Assembly: GCA_964247055.1 (NCBI GenBank)
Contig: OZ176056.1
Location: 9,052,001 to 9,116,000 of the forward strand
DNA: 64,000 nucleotides
Direction of reading: 5' to 3'
Source of the DNA: Paragordius varius
Taxonomy: Eukaryota > Nematomorpha
Shown: positions 12,571-25,800 of the stretch, one piece after another
Layout of the letters: each line of letters begins with the position of its first letter
Numbering within the stretch: the first letter of the stretch is position 1
Translations under genes and position numbers: made by a program
Notes under the pieces: generated by a model
Told to the model about the DNA's origin: nothing
Databases searched by the model: none
Seen by the model: the letters and a program-made list of their open reading frames with translations, nothing else

Positions 12571-15500
12571 TTGAAATTGGATGGTCCAACACGTTCTCCG
12601 GAAAATTGTCTCAAAGACACGATTTTTGTGGACTTATGTTTTCAAAAAAAACCGTTTTTAACACGGGGCGGGCCCGAACTGGGGGCCTATTTCAAAAAAC
12701 GGGCGAAGCTATTGTCGAAGCATTCATTCAAGATTATATTTTTATAATGTTTGGATTTGAATGGGTCTACCGGTCTTCCTGTAGCAGATCACAAAGCCAG
12801 CATTTTCCATTTTTATAAATATATAGATTACCATAAATAATGTTTTATTATCCATATATCTTTTAACATCCTATACATATGATAGATACTCCTTACTCAG
12901 CAGCTATCATCAAAGAAACGCTTGACTAAAATTTTTGCCTTTAAAGATGAATACTAAAAATCCTTTACGAATTTTTACAGTCTTATACCTTGGGCAGAAA
13001 AACAATCAAAAAATTATTTTTGTGGACTTTGTTTTTTTTGAAAAAGGTGGCATTTTACGGGGGGAGCGGGTAAAAAGAAGCCCTAAATCAAAAAAGTGAG
13101 TCGACTATGTTCAGCGCGATCGAAAATAGGAAAATATATTTGAAATTGGATGGTCCAACACGTTCTCCGGAAATTTTCTCAAAGACACGATTTTTGTGGA
13201 CTTATGTTTTCAAAAAAAACCGTTTTTCACACGGGGCGGGCCCGAACTGGGGGCCTATTTCAAAAAACGGGCGAAGCTATTCTCGGGACATTTATTAAAG
13301 ATTATATTTTTTCGATGTTTGGATTTGAATGGGTCTACCGGTTTTCCTGTAGCAGATCACAAAGCCACCATTTTCCATTTTTATAAATATATAGAATACC
13401 ATAAATAATGTTTTATTATCCATATTTAACCCTATACATATGATAGATACTCCTTACTCAGCAGCTATCATCAAAGAAACGTTTGACTAAAACCTTTGCC
13501 TTTTAAGAGGGAATACTAGAAATCCTTATCGAATATTTACAGTCTTATACCTTGGGCTGAAAAACAATCAAAAAATTATTTTTGTGGACTTTGTTTTTTT
13601 TGAAAAAGGTGGCATTTTACGGGGGGAGCGGGTAAAAAGAGGGACTAAGTTAAAAAAGCGAGACGACTATGTTCGGCGCAATCGAAAATAACTAAATAAA
13701 AATCATATTTGAAATTGAATGGTCCAACACGTTCTCCGGAAAATTGTCTCAAAGACACGATTTTTGTGGACGTCTGTTTTCAAAAAAAACCCATTTTTCA
13801 CACGGGGTGGGCCCGAACTGGGGGCCTATTTCAAAAAACGGGCGCAGCTATTGTCAGGGCATTCATTCAAGATTATATTTTTTCGGTTTGGATTTGAATG
13901 GGTCTACCGGTTTTCCTGTAGCAGATCACAAAGCCAGCATTTTCCATTTTTATAAATATATAGATAACCATAAATAATGTTTTATTATCCATATATCTAA
14001 CATCCTATATATATGATAGATACTCCTTACTCAGCAGCTATCATCAAAGAAACGGTGGACTAAAATTTTTGCCTTTTAACAGGGAATATGTGGAATCCAT
14101 ATTGAATTTTTACGGTCTCATAGCTTAGGCAAAAAATCGATTAAAAAAAATATTTTTGTGGACTTTGTTTTCTGAAAAAGGTGGCATTTTACGGGGGGAG
14201 CGGGTAAAAAGAGGCCCTAAATCAAAAAAGTGAGTCGACTATGTTCAGCGCGATCGAAAATAAGAAAATTATATTTGAAATTGGATGGTCCAACACGTTC
14301 TCCGGAAAATTGTCTCAAAGACACGATTTTTGTGGACTTATGTTTTCAAAAAAAACCGTTTTTAACACGGGGCGCGCCCGAACTGGGAGCCTATTTCAAA
14401 AAACGGGCGAAGCTATTGTCGAAGCATTCATTCAAGATTATATTTTTATAATGTTTGGATTTGAATGGGTCTACCGGTCTTCCTGTAGCAGATCACAAAG
14501 CCAGCATTTTCCATTTTTATAAATATATAGATTACCATAAATAATGTTTTATTATCCATATATCTTTTAACATCCTATACATATGATAGATACTCCTTAC
14601 TCAGCAGCTATCATCAAAGAAACGCTTGACTAAAATTTTTGCCTTTTAAGAGGGAACACTAAAAATCCTTTACGAATTTTTACAGTCTCATACCTTGGGC
14701 AGAAAAACAATCAAAAAATTATTTTTGTGGACTTTGTTTTTTTTGAAAAAGGTGGCATTTTACGGTGGGAGCGGGTAAAAAGAGGGACTAAGTTAAAAAA
14801 GCGAGACGACTATGTTCGGCGCAATCGTTAATAACTAAATAAAAATCATATTTGAAATTGAATGGTCCAACACGTTCTCCGGAAAATTGTCTCAAAGACA
14901 CGATTTTTGTGGACGTCTGTTTTCAAAAAAAACCCATTTTTCACATTGGGTGGGCCCGAACTGGTTGTCTATTTCAAAAACGGGCGAAGCTATTGTCGGG
15001 GCATTCATTCAAGATTATATTTTTATAATGTTTGGATTTGAATGGGTACACCGGTTTTTCTGTAGCAGATCCCAAAGCCAGCATTTTCCATTTTTATAAA
15101 TATATAGATTACTATAAATAATGTTTTAATATCCATATTAACATCCTATACATATGATAGATACTCCTTACTCAGCAGCTATCATCAAAGAAACGCTTGA
15201 CTAAAATTTTTGCATTTTAATAGGGAATACTAAAAATCCTTATCGAATTTTTACAGACTTATACCTTGGGCAGAAAAACAATCAAAAAATGATTTTTGTG
15301 GACTTTGTTTTTTGAAAAAGGTGGCATTTTACGGGGGGAGCGGGTAAAAAGAGGGAATAAGTTAAAAATCGAGGCGACTATGTTCGGCGCAATCGAAAAT
15401 AACTAAATAAAATCATATTTGAAATTGAATGGTCCAACACGTTCTCCGGAAAATTGCCTCAATGACACGATTTTTGTGGACGTCTGTTTTCAAAAAAAAC

Positions 15501-17128
15501 CCATTTTTCACATGGGGTGGGCCCGAACTGGGGGTCTATTTCAAAAAACGGGCGAAGCTATTGTCGAGGCATTCATTCAAGATTATATTTTTTCGATGTT
15601 TGGATTTGAATGGGTCTACCGTTTTTCCTGTAGCAGATCACAAAGCCAGCATTTTCCATTTTTATAAATATATAGATTACTATAAATAATGTTTTAATAT
15701 CCATATTAACATCCTATACATATGATAGATACTCCTTACTCAGCAGCTATCATCAAAGAAACGCTTGACTAAAATTTTTGCCTTTTAATAGGGAATACTA
15801 AAAATCCTTATCGAATTTTTACAGACTTATACCTTGGGCAGAAAAACAATCAAAAAATTATTTTTGTGGACTTTGTTTTTTGAAAAAGGTGGCATTTTAC
15901 GGGGGGAGCGGGTAAAAAGAGGCCCTAAATCAATAGAGTTAGTCGACTATGTTCGGCGCGATCGAAAATAAGAAAATTATATTAGAAATTGGATGGTCCA
16001 ACACGTTCTCCGGAAAATTGTCTCAAAGACACGATTTTTGTGGATGTCTGTTTTCAAAAAAAACCCATTTTTCACATGGGGTGGGCCCGAACTGGGGGCT
16101 TATTTCAAAAAACGGGCTAAGCTATTGTCGAGGCATTCATTCAAGATTATATTTTTTCGATCTTTGGATTTGACTGGGTCTACCAGTTTTCCTGTAGCAG
16201 ATCACAAAGCCAGCATTTTCCATTTTTATAAATATATAGATTACTATAAATAATGTTTTATTATCCATATATCTTTTAACATCCTATACATATGATAGAT
16301 ACTCCTTACTCAGCAGCTATCATCAAAGAAACGCTTGACTAAAATTTTTGCCTTTTAATAGGGAATACTAAAATATCGAATTTTTACAGTCTCATACCTT
16401 GGGCAGAAAAACAATCAAAAAATTATTTTTGTGGACTTTGTTTTTTTTGAAAAAGGTGGCATTTTACGTTGGGAGCGGGTAAAAAGAGGGACTAAGTTAA
16501 AAAAGCGAGACGACTATGTTCGGCGCAATCGAAAATAACTAAATCAAAATCATATTTGAAATTGAATGGTCCAACACGTTCTCCGGATAATTCTGTCAAA
16601 GACACGATTTTTGTGGACGTCTGTTTTCAAAAAAAACCGTTTTTCACACGGGGTGGGCCCGAACTCGGGGCCTATTTCAAAATACGGGCGAAGCTATTGT
16701 CGGGGCATTCATTCATGATTATATTTTTTCGATGTTTGGATTTGAATGGGTCTACCGGTTATCCTGTAGCAGATCACAAAGCCAGCATTTTCCATTTTTA
16801 AAATATATAGATTACTATAAATAATGTTTTATTATCCATATATCTAACATCCTATACATATGATAGATACTCCTGACTCAGCAGCTATCATCAAAGAAAT
16901 GCTTGACTAAAATTTTTGCCTTTTAAGAAGGAATACTAAAAATCCTTATCGAATTTTTACAATCTCATACCTTAGGCAGAAAAACAATCAAAAAATTATT
17001 TTTGTGGACTTTGTTTTTTTTGAAAAAGGTGGCATTTTACGGGGGGAGCGGGTAAAAAGAGGGACTAAGTTAAAAAAGCGAGACGACTATGTTCGGCGCA
17101 ATCGAAAATAACTATATCAAAATCATAT
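12571..17128 (+). repeat. Heterogeneous unit block (eight units)
   Basis: Units start at 12571, 13140, 13709, 14275, 14852, 15419, 15983 and 16556. Markers include TTTTTAACACGGGGCG with GTCGAAGCATT (12571, 14275), TTCTCGGGACATTTATTAAAG (13140), TTTTTTCGGTTTGG with a 4-bp loss (13709), GATCTTTGGATTTGACTGG (15983) and TTCTGTCAAAGAC (16556). No clear local higher-order period is visible. The order is repeated at 54822-58812 and, for 13140, again at 63391. Confidence 0.9.
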
Positions 17129-18270
17129 TTGAAATTGAATGGTCCAACACGTTCTCCGGATAATTCTGTCAAAGACACGATTTTTGTGGACGTCTGTTTT
17201 CAAAAAAAACCGTTTTTCACACGGGGTGGGCCCGAACTCGGGGCCTATTTAAAAAAATGGGCGAAGCTATTGTCGGGGCATTCATTCAAGATTATATTTT
17301 TTCGATGTTTGTATTTGAATGGGTCTACCGGTTTTCCTGTAGCAGATCACAAAGCCAGCATTTTCCATTTTTATAAATATATAGATTACCATAAATAATG
17401 TTTTATTATCCATATATCTTTTAACATCCTATACATATGATAGATAATCCTTACTCAGCAGCTATCATCAAAGAAACGCTTGACTAAAATTTTTGCCTTT
17501 TAAGAGGGAATACTAATAATCCTTATCGAATTTTAACTTAGTCCCTCTTTTTACCCGCTCCCAACGTAAAATGCCACCTTTTTCAAAAAAAATAAAGTCC
17601 ACAAAAATAATTTTTTGAATTTTTTTCTGCCTAAGGTATGAGAGACGACTATGTTCGGCGCAATCGAAAACAACTAAATAAAAATCATATTTGAAATTGA
17701 ATGGTCCAACACGTTCTCCGGAAAATTCTCTCAAAGACACGATTTTTGTGGACGTCTGTTTTCAAAAAAAAACCCATTTTTCACATGGGGTGGGCCCGAA
17801 CTGGGGGTCTATTTCAAAAAACTGGCGAAGCTATTGTCGAGGCATTCATTCAAGATTATATTTTTTCGATGTTTGTATATGAATGGGTCTACCGGTTTTC
17901 CTGTAGCAGATCACAAAGCCAGCATTTTCCATTTTTATAAATATATAGATTACCATAAATAATGTTTTATTATCCATATATCTTTTAACATCCTATACAT
18001 ATGATAGATAATCCTTACTCAGCAGCTATCATCAAAGAAACGCTTGACAAAAATTTTTGCCTTTTAATAGGGAATACTAAAAATCCTTATCGAATTTTTA
18101 CAGTCTCATACCTTGGGCAGAAAAACAATCAACAAATTATTTTTGTGCACTTTGTTTTTTTTTGAAAAAGGTGGCATTTTACGGGTGGAGCGGGTAAAAA
18201 GAGGCCCTAAATCAAAAAAGTGAGTCGACTATGTTCGGCGCAATCGAAAATAACTAAATAAAAATTATAT
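17129..18270 (+). repeat. Two units, the first containing an inverted patch
   Basis: Units start at 17129 and 17691. The first is 562 bp long because its distal part is inverted and shortened. The second has GTTTGTATATGAATGG, and its tail reads CTTGACAAAAATTTTTGCC. The same pair occurs at 59964+60526 and at 61679+62241. Confidence 0.93.
17535..17643 (-). repeat. Inverted 109-bp satellite segment, copy 1
   Basis: This segment is the reverse complement of the standard CTCATACC...GGGACTAAGTT part of the unit. It reads AACTTAGTCCCTC, TTTTTACCCGCTCCCAACG, ATGCCACCTTTTTC, AAGTCCACAAAAATAA, CTGCCTAAGGTATGAGA. At the right edge GAGAC merges directly into the normal GAGACGACTATG. At the left edge TCGAATTTT joins AACTTAG. 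A minus-strand open frame across it is a by-product. Confidence 0.95.
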
Positions 18271-21200
18271 TTGAAATTGAATGGTTTAACACGTTCTCCG
18301 GAAAATTCTGTCAAAGACACGATTTTTGTGGACGTCTGTTTTAAAAAAAAACCGTTTTTCACACGGGGTGGGCCCGAACTGGGGGCCTATTTCAAAAAAC
18401 GGGCGAAGCTATTGTCGGGGCATTCATTCATGATTATATTTTTTCGATGTTTGGATTTGAATGGGTCTACCGGTTATCCTGTAGCAGATCACAAAGCCAG
18501 CATTTTCCATTTTTAAAATATATAGATTACTATAAATAATGTTTTATTATCCATATATCTAACATCCTATACATATGATAGATACTCCTGACTCAGCAGC
18601 TATCATCAAAGAAACGCTTGACTAAAATTTTTGCCTTTTAAGAAGGAATACTAAAAATCCTTATCGAATTTTTACAATCTCATACCTTAGGCAGAAAAAC
18701 AATCAAAAAATTATTTTTGTGGACTTTGTTTTTTTTGAAAAAGGTGGCATTTTACGGGGGGAGCGGGTAAAAAGAGGGACTAAGTTAAAAAAGCGAGACG
18801 ACTATGTTCGGCGCAATCGAAAATAACTAAATAAAAATCATATTTGAAATTGAATGGTCCAACACGTTCTCCGGAAAATTCTCTCAAAGACACGATTTTT
18901 GTATACTTCTGTTTTCAAAAAAAACCCCATTTTTCACATGGGGTGGGCTCGAACTGGGGCCTATATCAAAAAACGGGCGAAGCTATTGTCGAGGCATTCA
19001 TTCAATATTATATTTTTTCGATGTTTGGATTTGAATGGGTCTACCGGTTTTATTGTAGCAGATCACAAAGCCAGCGTTTTCCATTTTTATAAATATATGG
19101 ATTACTATAAATAATGTTTTGTTATCCATATATATTTTAACATCCTATACATATGATAGATACTCCTTACTCAGCAGCTATCATCAAAGAAACGCTTGAC
19201 TAAAGTTTTTGCCTTTTAAGAGGGAATACTAAAAATCCTTATCGAATTTTTACAGTCTCATACCTTGGGCAGAAAAACAATCAAAAAATTATTTTTGTGG
19301 ACTTTGTTTTTTTTGAAAAAGGTGGCATTTTACGGGGGGAGCGGGTAAAAAGAGGGACTAAGATAAAAAAGTGAGTCGACTATGTTCAGCACGATCGAAA
19401 ATAAGAAAATTATATTTGAAATTGGATGGTCCAACATGTTCTCCGGAAAATTGTCTCAAAGACACGATTTTTGTGGACGTCTGTTTTCAAAAAAACCCAT
19501 TTTTCACACGGGGTGGGCCCGAACTGGGGGCCTATTTCAAAAAACGGGCGAGCTATTGTCTGGGCATTCATTCAAGATTATATTTTTTCGATGTTTGGAT
19601 TTGAATGGGTCTACCGGTTTTCCTGTAGCAGATCACAAAGCCAGAATTTTCCATTTTTATAAATATATAGATTACTATAAATAATGTTTTATTATCCATA
19701 TATCTTTTAACATCCGATACATATGATAGATACTCCTTACTCAGCAACTATCATCAAAGAAACGGTAGACTAAAATTTTTGCCTTTTAACAGGAAATACG
19801 TGGAATCCTAATTGAATTTTTACGGTCTCATACCTTAGGCAAAAAATCGATTAAAAAAATATTTTTGTGGACGTTGTTTTTTGAAAAAGGTGGCATTTTA
19901 CGGGGGGAGCGGGTAAAAAGAGGCTCTAAATCAAAAAAGTGAGTCGACTATGTTCAGCGCGATCGAAAATAAGAAAATTATATTTGAAATTGGATGGTCC
20001 AACACGTTCTCCGGAAAATTGTCTCAAAGACACGATTTTTGTGGACTTCTGTTTTCAAAAAAAACCGTTTTTCACACGGAGTGAGCCCGAACTGGGGGCC
20101 TATTTCAAAAAACGGGCGAAGCTATTGTCGGGGCATTCATTCAAGATTATATTTTTTCGATGTTTGGATTTGAATGGGTCTACCGGTTTTCCTGTAGCAG
20201 ATCACAAAGCCAGCATTTTCCATTTTTATAAATATATAGATTACTATAAATAATGTTTTATTATCCATATATCTAACATCCTATACATATGATAGATACT
20301 CCTGACTCAGCAGCTATCATCAAAGAAACGCTTGACTAAAATTTTTGCCTCTTAAGAGGGAATACTAAAAATCCTTATCGAATTTTTACAGTCTCATACC
20401 TTGGGCAGAAAAACAATCAACAAATTATTTTTGTGCACTTTGTTTTTTTTTGAAAAAGGTGGCATTTTACGGGTGGAGCGGGTAAAAAGAGGCCCTAAAT
20501 CAAAAAAGTGAGTCGACTATGTTCGGCGCAATCGAAAATAACTAAATAAAAATTATATTTGAAATTGAATGGTTTAACACGTTCTCCGGAAAATTCTGTC
20601 AAAGACACGATTTTTGTGGACGTCTGTTTTAAAAAAAAACCGTTTTTCACACGGGGTGGGCCCGAACTGGGGGATTATTTCAAAAAACGGGCGAAGCTAT
20701 TGTCGGGGCATTCATTCATGATTATATTTTTTCGATGTTTGGATTTGAATGGGTCTACCGGTTATCCTGTAGCAGATCACAAAGCCAGCATTTTCCATTT
20801 TTAAAATATATAGATTACTATAAATAATGTTTTATTATCCATATATCTAACATCCTATACATATGATAGATACTCCTGACTCAGCAGCTATCATCAAAGA
20901 AACGCTTGACTAAAATTTTTGCCTTTTAAGAAGGAATACTAAAAATCCTTATCGAATTTTTACAATCTCATACCTTAGGCAGAAAAACAATCAAAAAATT
21001 ATTTTTGTGGACTTTGTTTTTTTTGAAAAAGGTGGCATTTTACAGGGGGAGCGGGTAAAAAGAGGGACTAAGTTAAAAAAGCGAGACGACTATGTTCGGC
21101 GCAATCGAAAATAACTAAATAAAAATCATATTTGAAATTGAATGGTCCAACACGTTCTCCGGAAAATTCTCTCAAAGACACGATTTTTGTATACTTCTGT

Positions 21201-22841
21201 TTTCAAAAAAAACCCCATTTTTCACATGGGGTGGGCCCGAACTGGGGCCTATATCAAAAAACGGGCGAAGCTATTGTCGAGGCATTCATTCAATATTATA
21301 TTTTTTCGATGTTTGGATTTGAATGGGTCTACCGGTTTTATTGTAGCAGATCACAAAGCCAGCGTTTTCCATTTTTATAAATATATGGATTACTATAAAT
21401 AATGTTTTGTTATCCATATATATTTTAACATCCTATACATATGATAGATACTCCTTACTCAGCAGCTATCATCAAGAAACGCTTGACTAAAGTTTTTGCC
21501 TTTTAAGAGGGAATACTAAAAATCCTTATCGAATTTTTACAGTCTCATACCTTGGGCAGAAAAACAATCAAAAAATTATTTTTGTGGACTTTGTTTTTTT
21601 TGAAAAAGGTGGCATTTTACGGGGGGAGCGGGTAAAAAGAGGGACTAAGATAAAAAAGTGAGTCGACTATGTTCAGCACGATCGAAAATAAGAAAATTAT
21701 ATTTGAAATTGGATGGTCCAACATGTTCTCCGGAAAATTGTCTCAAAGACACGATTTTTGTGGACGTCTGTTTTCAAAAAAACCCATTTTTCACACGGGG
21801 TGGGCCCGAACTGGGGGCCTATTTCAAAAAACGGGCGAGCTATTGTCTGGGCATTCATTCAAGATTATATTTTTTCGATGTTTGGATTTGAATGGGTCTA
21901 CCGGTTTTCCTGTAGCAGATCACAAAGCCAGAATTTTCCATTTTTATAAATATATAGATTACTATAAATAATGTTTTATTATCCATATATCTTTTAACAT
22001 CCGATACATATGATAGATACTCCTTACTCAGCAACTATCATCAAAGAAACGGTAGACTAAAATTTTTGCCTTTTAACAGGAAATACGTGGAATCCTAATT
22101 GAATTTTTACGGTCTCATACCTTAGGCAAAAAATCGATTAAAAAAATATTTTTGTGGACGTTGTTTTTTGAAAAAGGTGGCATTTTACGGGGGGAGCGGG
22201 TAAAAAGAGGCTCTAAATCAAAAAAGTGAGTCGACTATGTTCAGCGCGATCGAAAATAAGAAAATTATATTTGAAATTGGATGGTCCAACACGTTCTCCG
22301 GAAAATTGTCTCAAAGACACGATTTTTGTGGACGTCTGTTTTCAAAAAAAACCATTTTTCACATGGGGTGGGCCCGAACTGGGGGCCTATTTCAAAAAAC
22401 GGGCGAAGCTATTGTCGGGGCATTCATTCATGATTATATTTTTTCGATGTTTGGATTTGAATGGGTCTACCGGTTATCCTGTAGCAGATCACAAAGCCAG
22501 CATTTTTTATTTTCATAAATATATAGATTACTATAAATAATGTTTTGTTATCCATATATCTTTTAACATCCTATACATATGATAGATACTCCTTACTCAG
22601 CAGCTATCATCAAAGAAACCGTGGACTAAAATTTTTGCCTTTTAACAGGGAATACGTGGAATCCATATTGAATTTTTACGGTCTCATACCTTAGGCAAAA
22701 ATAAGATTAAAAAAATATTTTTGTGGACTTTGTTTTTTTTGAAAAAGGTGGCATTTTACGGGGGGAGCGGGTAAAAAGAGGGACTAAGATAAAAAAGTGA
22801 GTCGACTATGTTCAGCACGATCGAAAATAAGAAAATTATAT
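18271..22841 (+). repeat. 2288-bp tetrameric higher-order repeat, two copies
   Basis: Units start at 18271, 18844, 19416, 19984 and 20559, 21132, 21703, 22271. The first four are repeated by the second four at 2287-2288 bp. Markers are GGTTTAACACG (18271/20559), TGTATACTTCTG with TCAATATTATATT (18844/21132), and AACGGGCGAGCTATTGTCTGG (19416/21703). The last unit differs in subunit A (CGTTTTTCACACGGAG at 19984 against CCATTTTTCACATGGGG at 22271). Confidence 0.92.
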
Positions 22842-25800
22842 TTGAAATTGGATGGTCCAACATGTTCTCCGGAAAATTGTCTCAAAGACACGATTTTTGT
22901 GGACGTCTGTTTTCAAAAAAACCCATTTTTCACACGGGGTGGGCCCGAACTGGGGGCCTATTTCAAAAAACGGGCGAGCTATTGTCTGGGCATTCATTCA
23001 AGATTATATTTTTTTGATGTTTGGATTTGAATGGGTCTACCGGTTTTCCTGTAGCAGATCACAAAGCCAGAATTTTCCATTTTTATAAATATATAGATTA
23101 CTATAAATAATGTTTTATTATCCATATATCTTTTAACATCCGATACATATGATAGATACTCCTTACTCAGCAACTATCATCAAAGAAACGGTAGACTAAA
23201 ATTTTTGCCTTTTAACAGGAAATACGTGGAATCCTAATTGAATTTTTACGGTCTCATACCTTAGGCAAAAAATCGATTAAAAAAATATTTTTGTGGACGT
23301 TGTTTTTTGAAAAAGGTGGCATTTTACGGGGGGAGCGGGTAAAAAGAGGCTCTAAATCAAAAAAGTGAGTCGACTATGTTCAGCGCGATCGTAAATAAGA
23401 AAATTATATTTGAAATTGGATGGTCCAACACGTTCTCCGGAAAATTGTCTCAAAGACACGATTTTTGTGGACTTCTGTTTTCAAAAAAAACCGTTTTTCA
23501 CACGGAGTGAGCCCGAACTGGGGGCCTATTTCAAAAAACGGGCGAAGCTATTGTCGGGGCATTCATTCAAGATTATATTTTTTCGATGTTTGGATTTGAA
23601 TGGGTCTACCGGTTTTCCTGTAGCAGATCACAAAGCCAGCATTTTCCATTTTTATAAATATATAGATTACTATAAATAATGTTTTATTATCCATATATCT
23701 AACATCCTATACATATGATAGATACTCCTGACTCAGCAGCTATCATCAAAGAAACGCTTGACTAAAATTTTTGCCTCTTAAGAGGGAATACTAAAAATCC
23801 TTATCGAATTTTTACAGTCTCATACCTTGGGCAGAAAAACAATCAACAAATTATTTTTGTGCACTTTGTTTTTTTTTGAAAAAGGTGGCATTTTACGGGT
23901 GGAGCGGGTAAAAAGAGGCCCTAAATCAAAAAAGTGAGTCGACTATGTTCGGCGCAATCGAAAATAACTAAATAAAAATTATATTTGAAATTGAATGGTT
24001 TAACACGTTCTCCGGAAAATTCTGTCAAAGACACGATTTTTGTGGACGTCTGTTTTAAAAAAAAACCGTTTTTCACACGGGGTGGGCCCGAACTGGGGGC
24101 CTATTTCAAAAAACGGGCGAAGCTATTGTCGGGGCATTCATTCATGATTATATTTTTTCGATGTTTGGATTTGAATGGGTCTACCGGTTATCCTGTAGCA
24201 GATCACAAAGCCAGCATTTTTTATTTTTATAAATATATAGATTACTATAAATAATGTTTTGTTATCCATATATCTTTTAACATCCTATACATATGATAGA
24301 TACTCCTTACTCAGCAGCTATCATCAAAGAAACGGTGGACTAAAATTTTTGCCTTTTAACAGGGAATACGTGGAATCCATATTGAATTTTTACGGTCTCA
24401 TACCTTAGGCAAAAATAAGATTAAAAAAAATATTTTTGTGGACGTTGTTTTTTGAAAAAGGTGGCATTTTACGGGGGGAGCGGGTAAAAAGAGGCTCTAA
24501 ATCAAAAAAGTGAGTCGACTATGTTCAGCGCGATCGAAAATAAGAAAATTATATTTGAAATTGGATGGTCCAACACGTTCTCCGGAAAATTGTCTCAAAG
24601 ACACGATTTTTGTGGACTTCTGTTTTCAAAAAAAACCGTTTTTCACACGGAGTGAGCCCGAACTCGTGCTTATTTCAAAAAACGGGCGAAGCTATTGTCG
24701 GGGCATTCATTCAAGATTATATTTTTTCGATGTTTGTATTTGAATGGGTCTACCGGTTTTCCTGTAGCAAATCACAAAGCCAGCATTTTCCATTTTTATA
24801 AATATATAGATTACTATAAATAATGTTTTATTATCCATATATCTTTTAACATCCGATACATATGATAGATACTCCTTACTCAGCAACTATCATCAAAGAA
24901 ACGGTAGACTAAAATTTTTCCCTTTTAACAGGGAATACGTGGAATCCTAATTGAATTTTTACGGTCTCATACCTTAGGCAAAAAATCGATTAAAAAAATA
25001 TTTTTGTGGACGTTGTTTTTTGAAAAAGGTGGCATTTTACGGGGGGAGCGGGTAAAAAGAGGCTCTAAATCAAAAAAGTGAGTCGACTATGTTCAGCGCG
25101 ATCGAAAATAAGAAAATTATATTTGAAATTGGATGGTCCAACACGTTCTCCGGAAAATTGTCTCAAAGACACGATTTTTGTGGACTTCTGTTTTCAAAAA
25201 AAACCGTTTTTCACACGGAGTGAGCCCGAACTGGGGGCCTATTTCAAAAAACGGGCGAAGCTATTGTCGGGGCATTCATTCAAGATTATATTTTTTCGAT
25301 GTTTGGATTTGAATGGGTCTATTGGTTTTCCTGTAGTAGATCACAAAGCCAGCATTTTCCATTTTTAAAATATATAGATTACTATAAATAATGTTTTATT
25401 ATCCATATATCTAACATCCTATACATATGATAGATACTCCTGACTCAGCAGCTATCATCAAAGAAACGCTTGACTAAAATTTTTGCCTTTTAAGAAGGAA
25501 TACTAAAAATCCTTATCGAATTTTTACAATCTCATACCTTAGGCAGAAAAACAATCAAAAAATTATTTTTGTGGACTTTGTTTTTTTTGAAAAAGGTGGC
25601 ATTTTACGGGGGGAGCGGGTAAAAAGAGGGACTAAGTTAAAAAAGCGAGACGACTATGTTCGGCGCAATCGAAAATAACTAAATAAAAATCATATTTGAA
25701 ATTGAATGGTCCAACACGTTCTCCGGAAAATTCTCTCAAAGACACGATTTTTGTATACTTCTGTTTTCAAAAAAAACCCCATTTTTCACATGGGGTGGGC

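Larger units (their letters stand above)
890..18815 (+). repeat. Super-repeat copy 1 (~18 kb, recurs ~42 kb downstream)
   Basis: The order of unit variants in this stretch recurs at about 43230-61640. The offset is 42340 for units at 1098-4559, 41763 for 5714-7447, 42824 for 8596-10876, 42251 for 12571-14275, about 42257 near 15983, and 42835 for 16556-18271. Changes of about 570-580 or about 1060 bp correspond to one or two units gained or lost. Private markers are shared, for example AAGAGGTAATAC, TTTTTGCAGTC and CTAAATTAATTC at about 9535-9745, found again at about 52365-52570. Ends are approximate. Confidence 0.88.

Noticed and set aside
17513-17740. Minus-strand open frames at 17513-17740, 60348-60575 and 62063-62290
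   Set aside because: They arise because a 109-bp piece of the satellite is inverted there. They are not found as independent genes.
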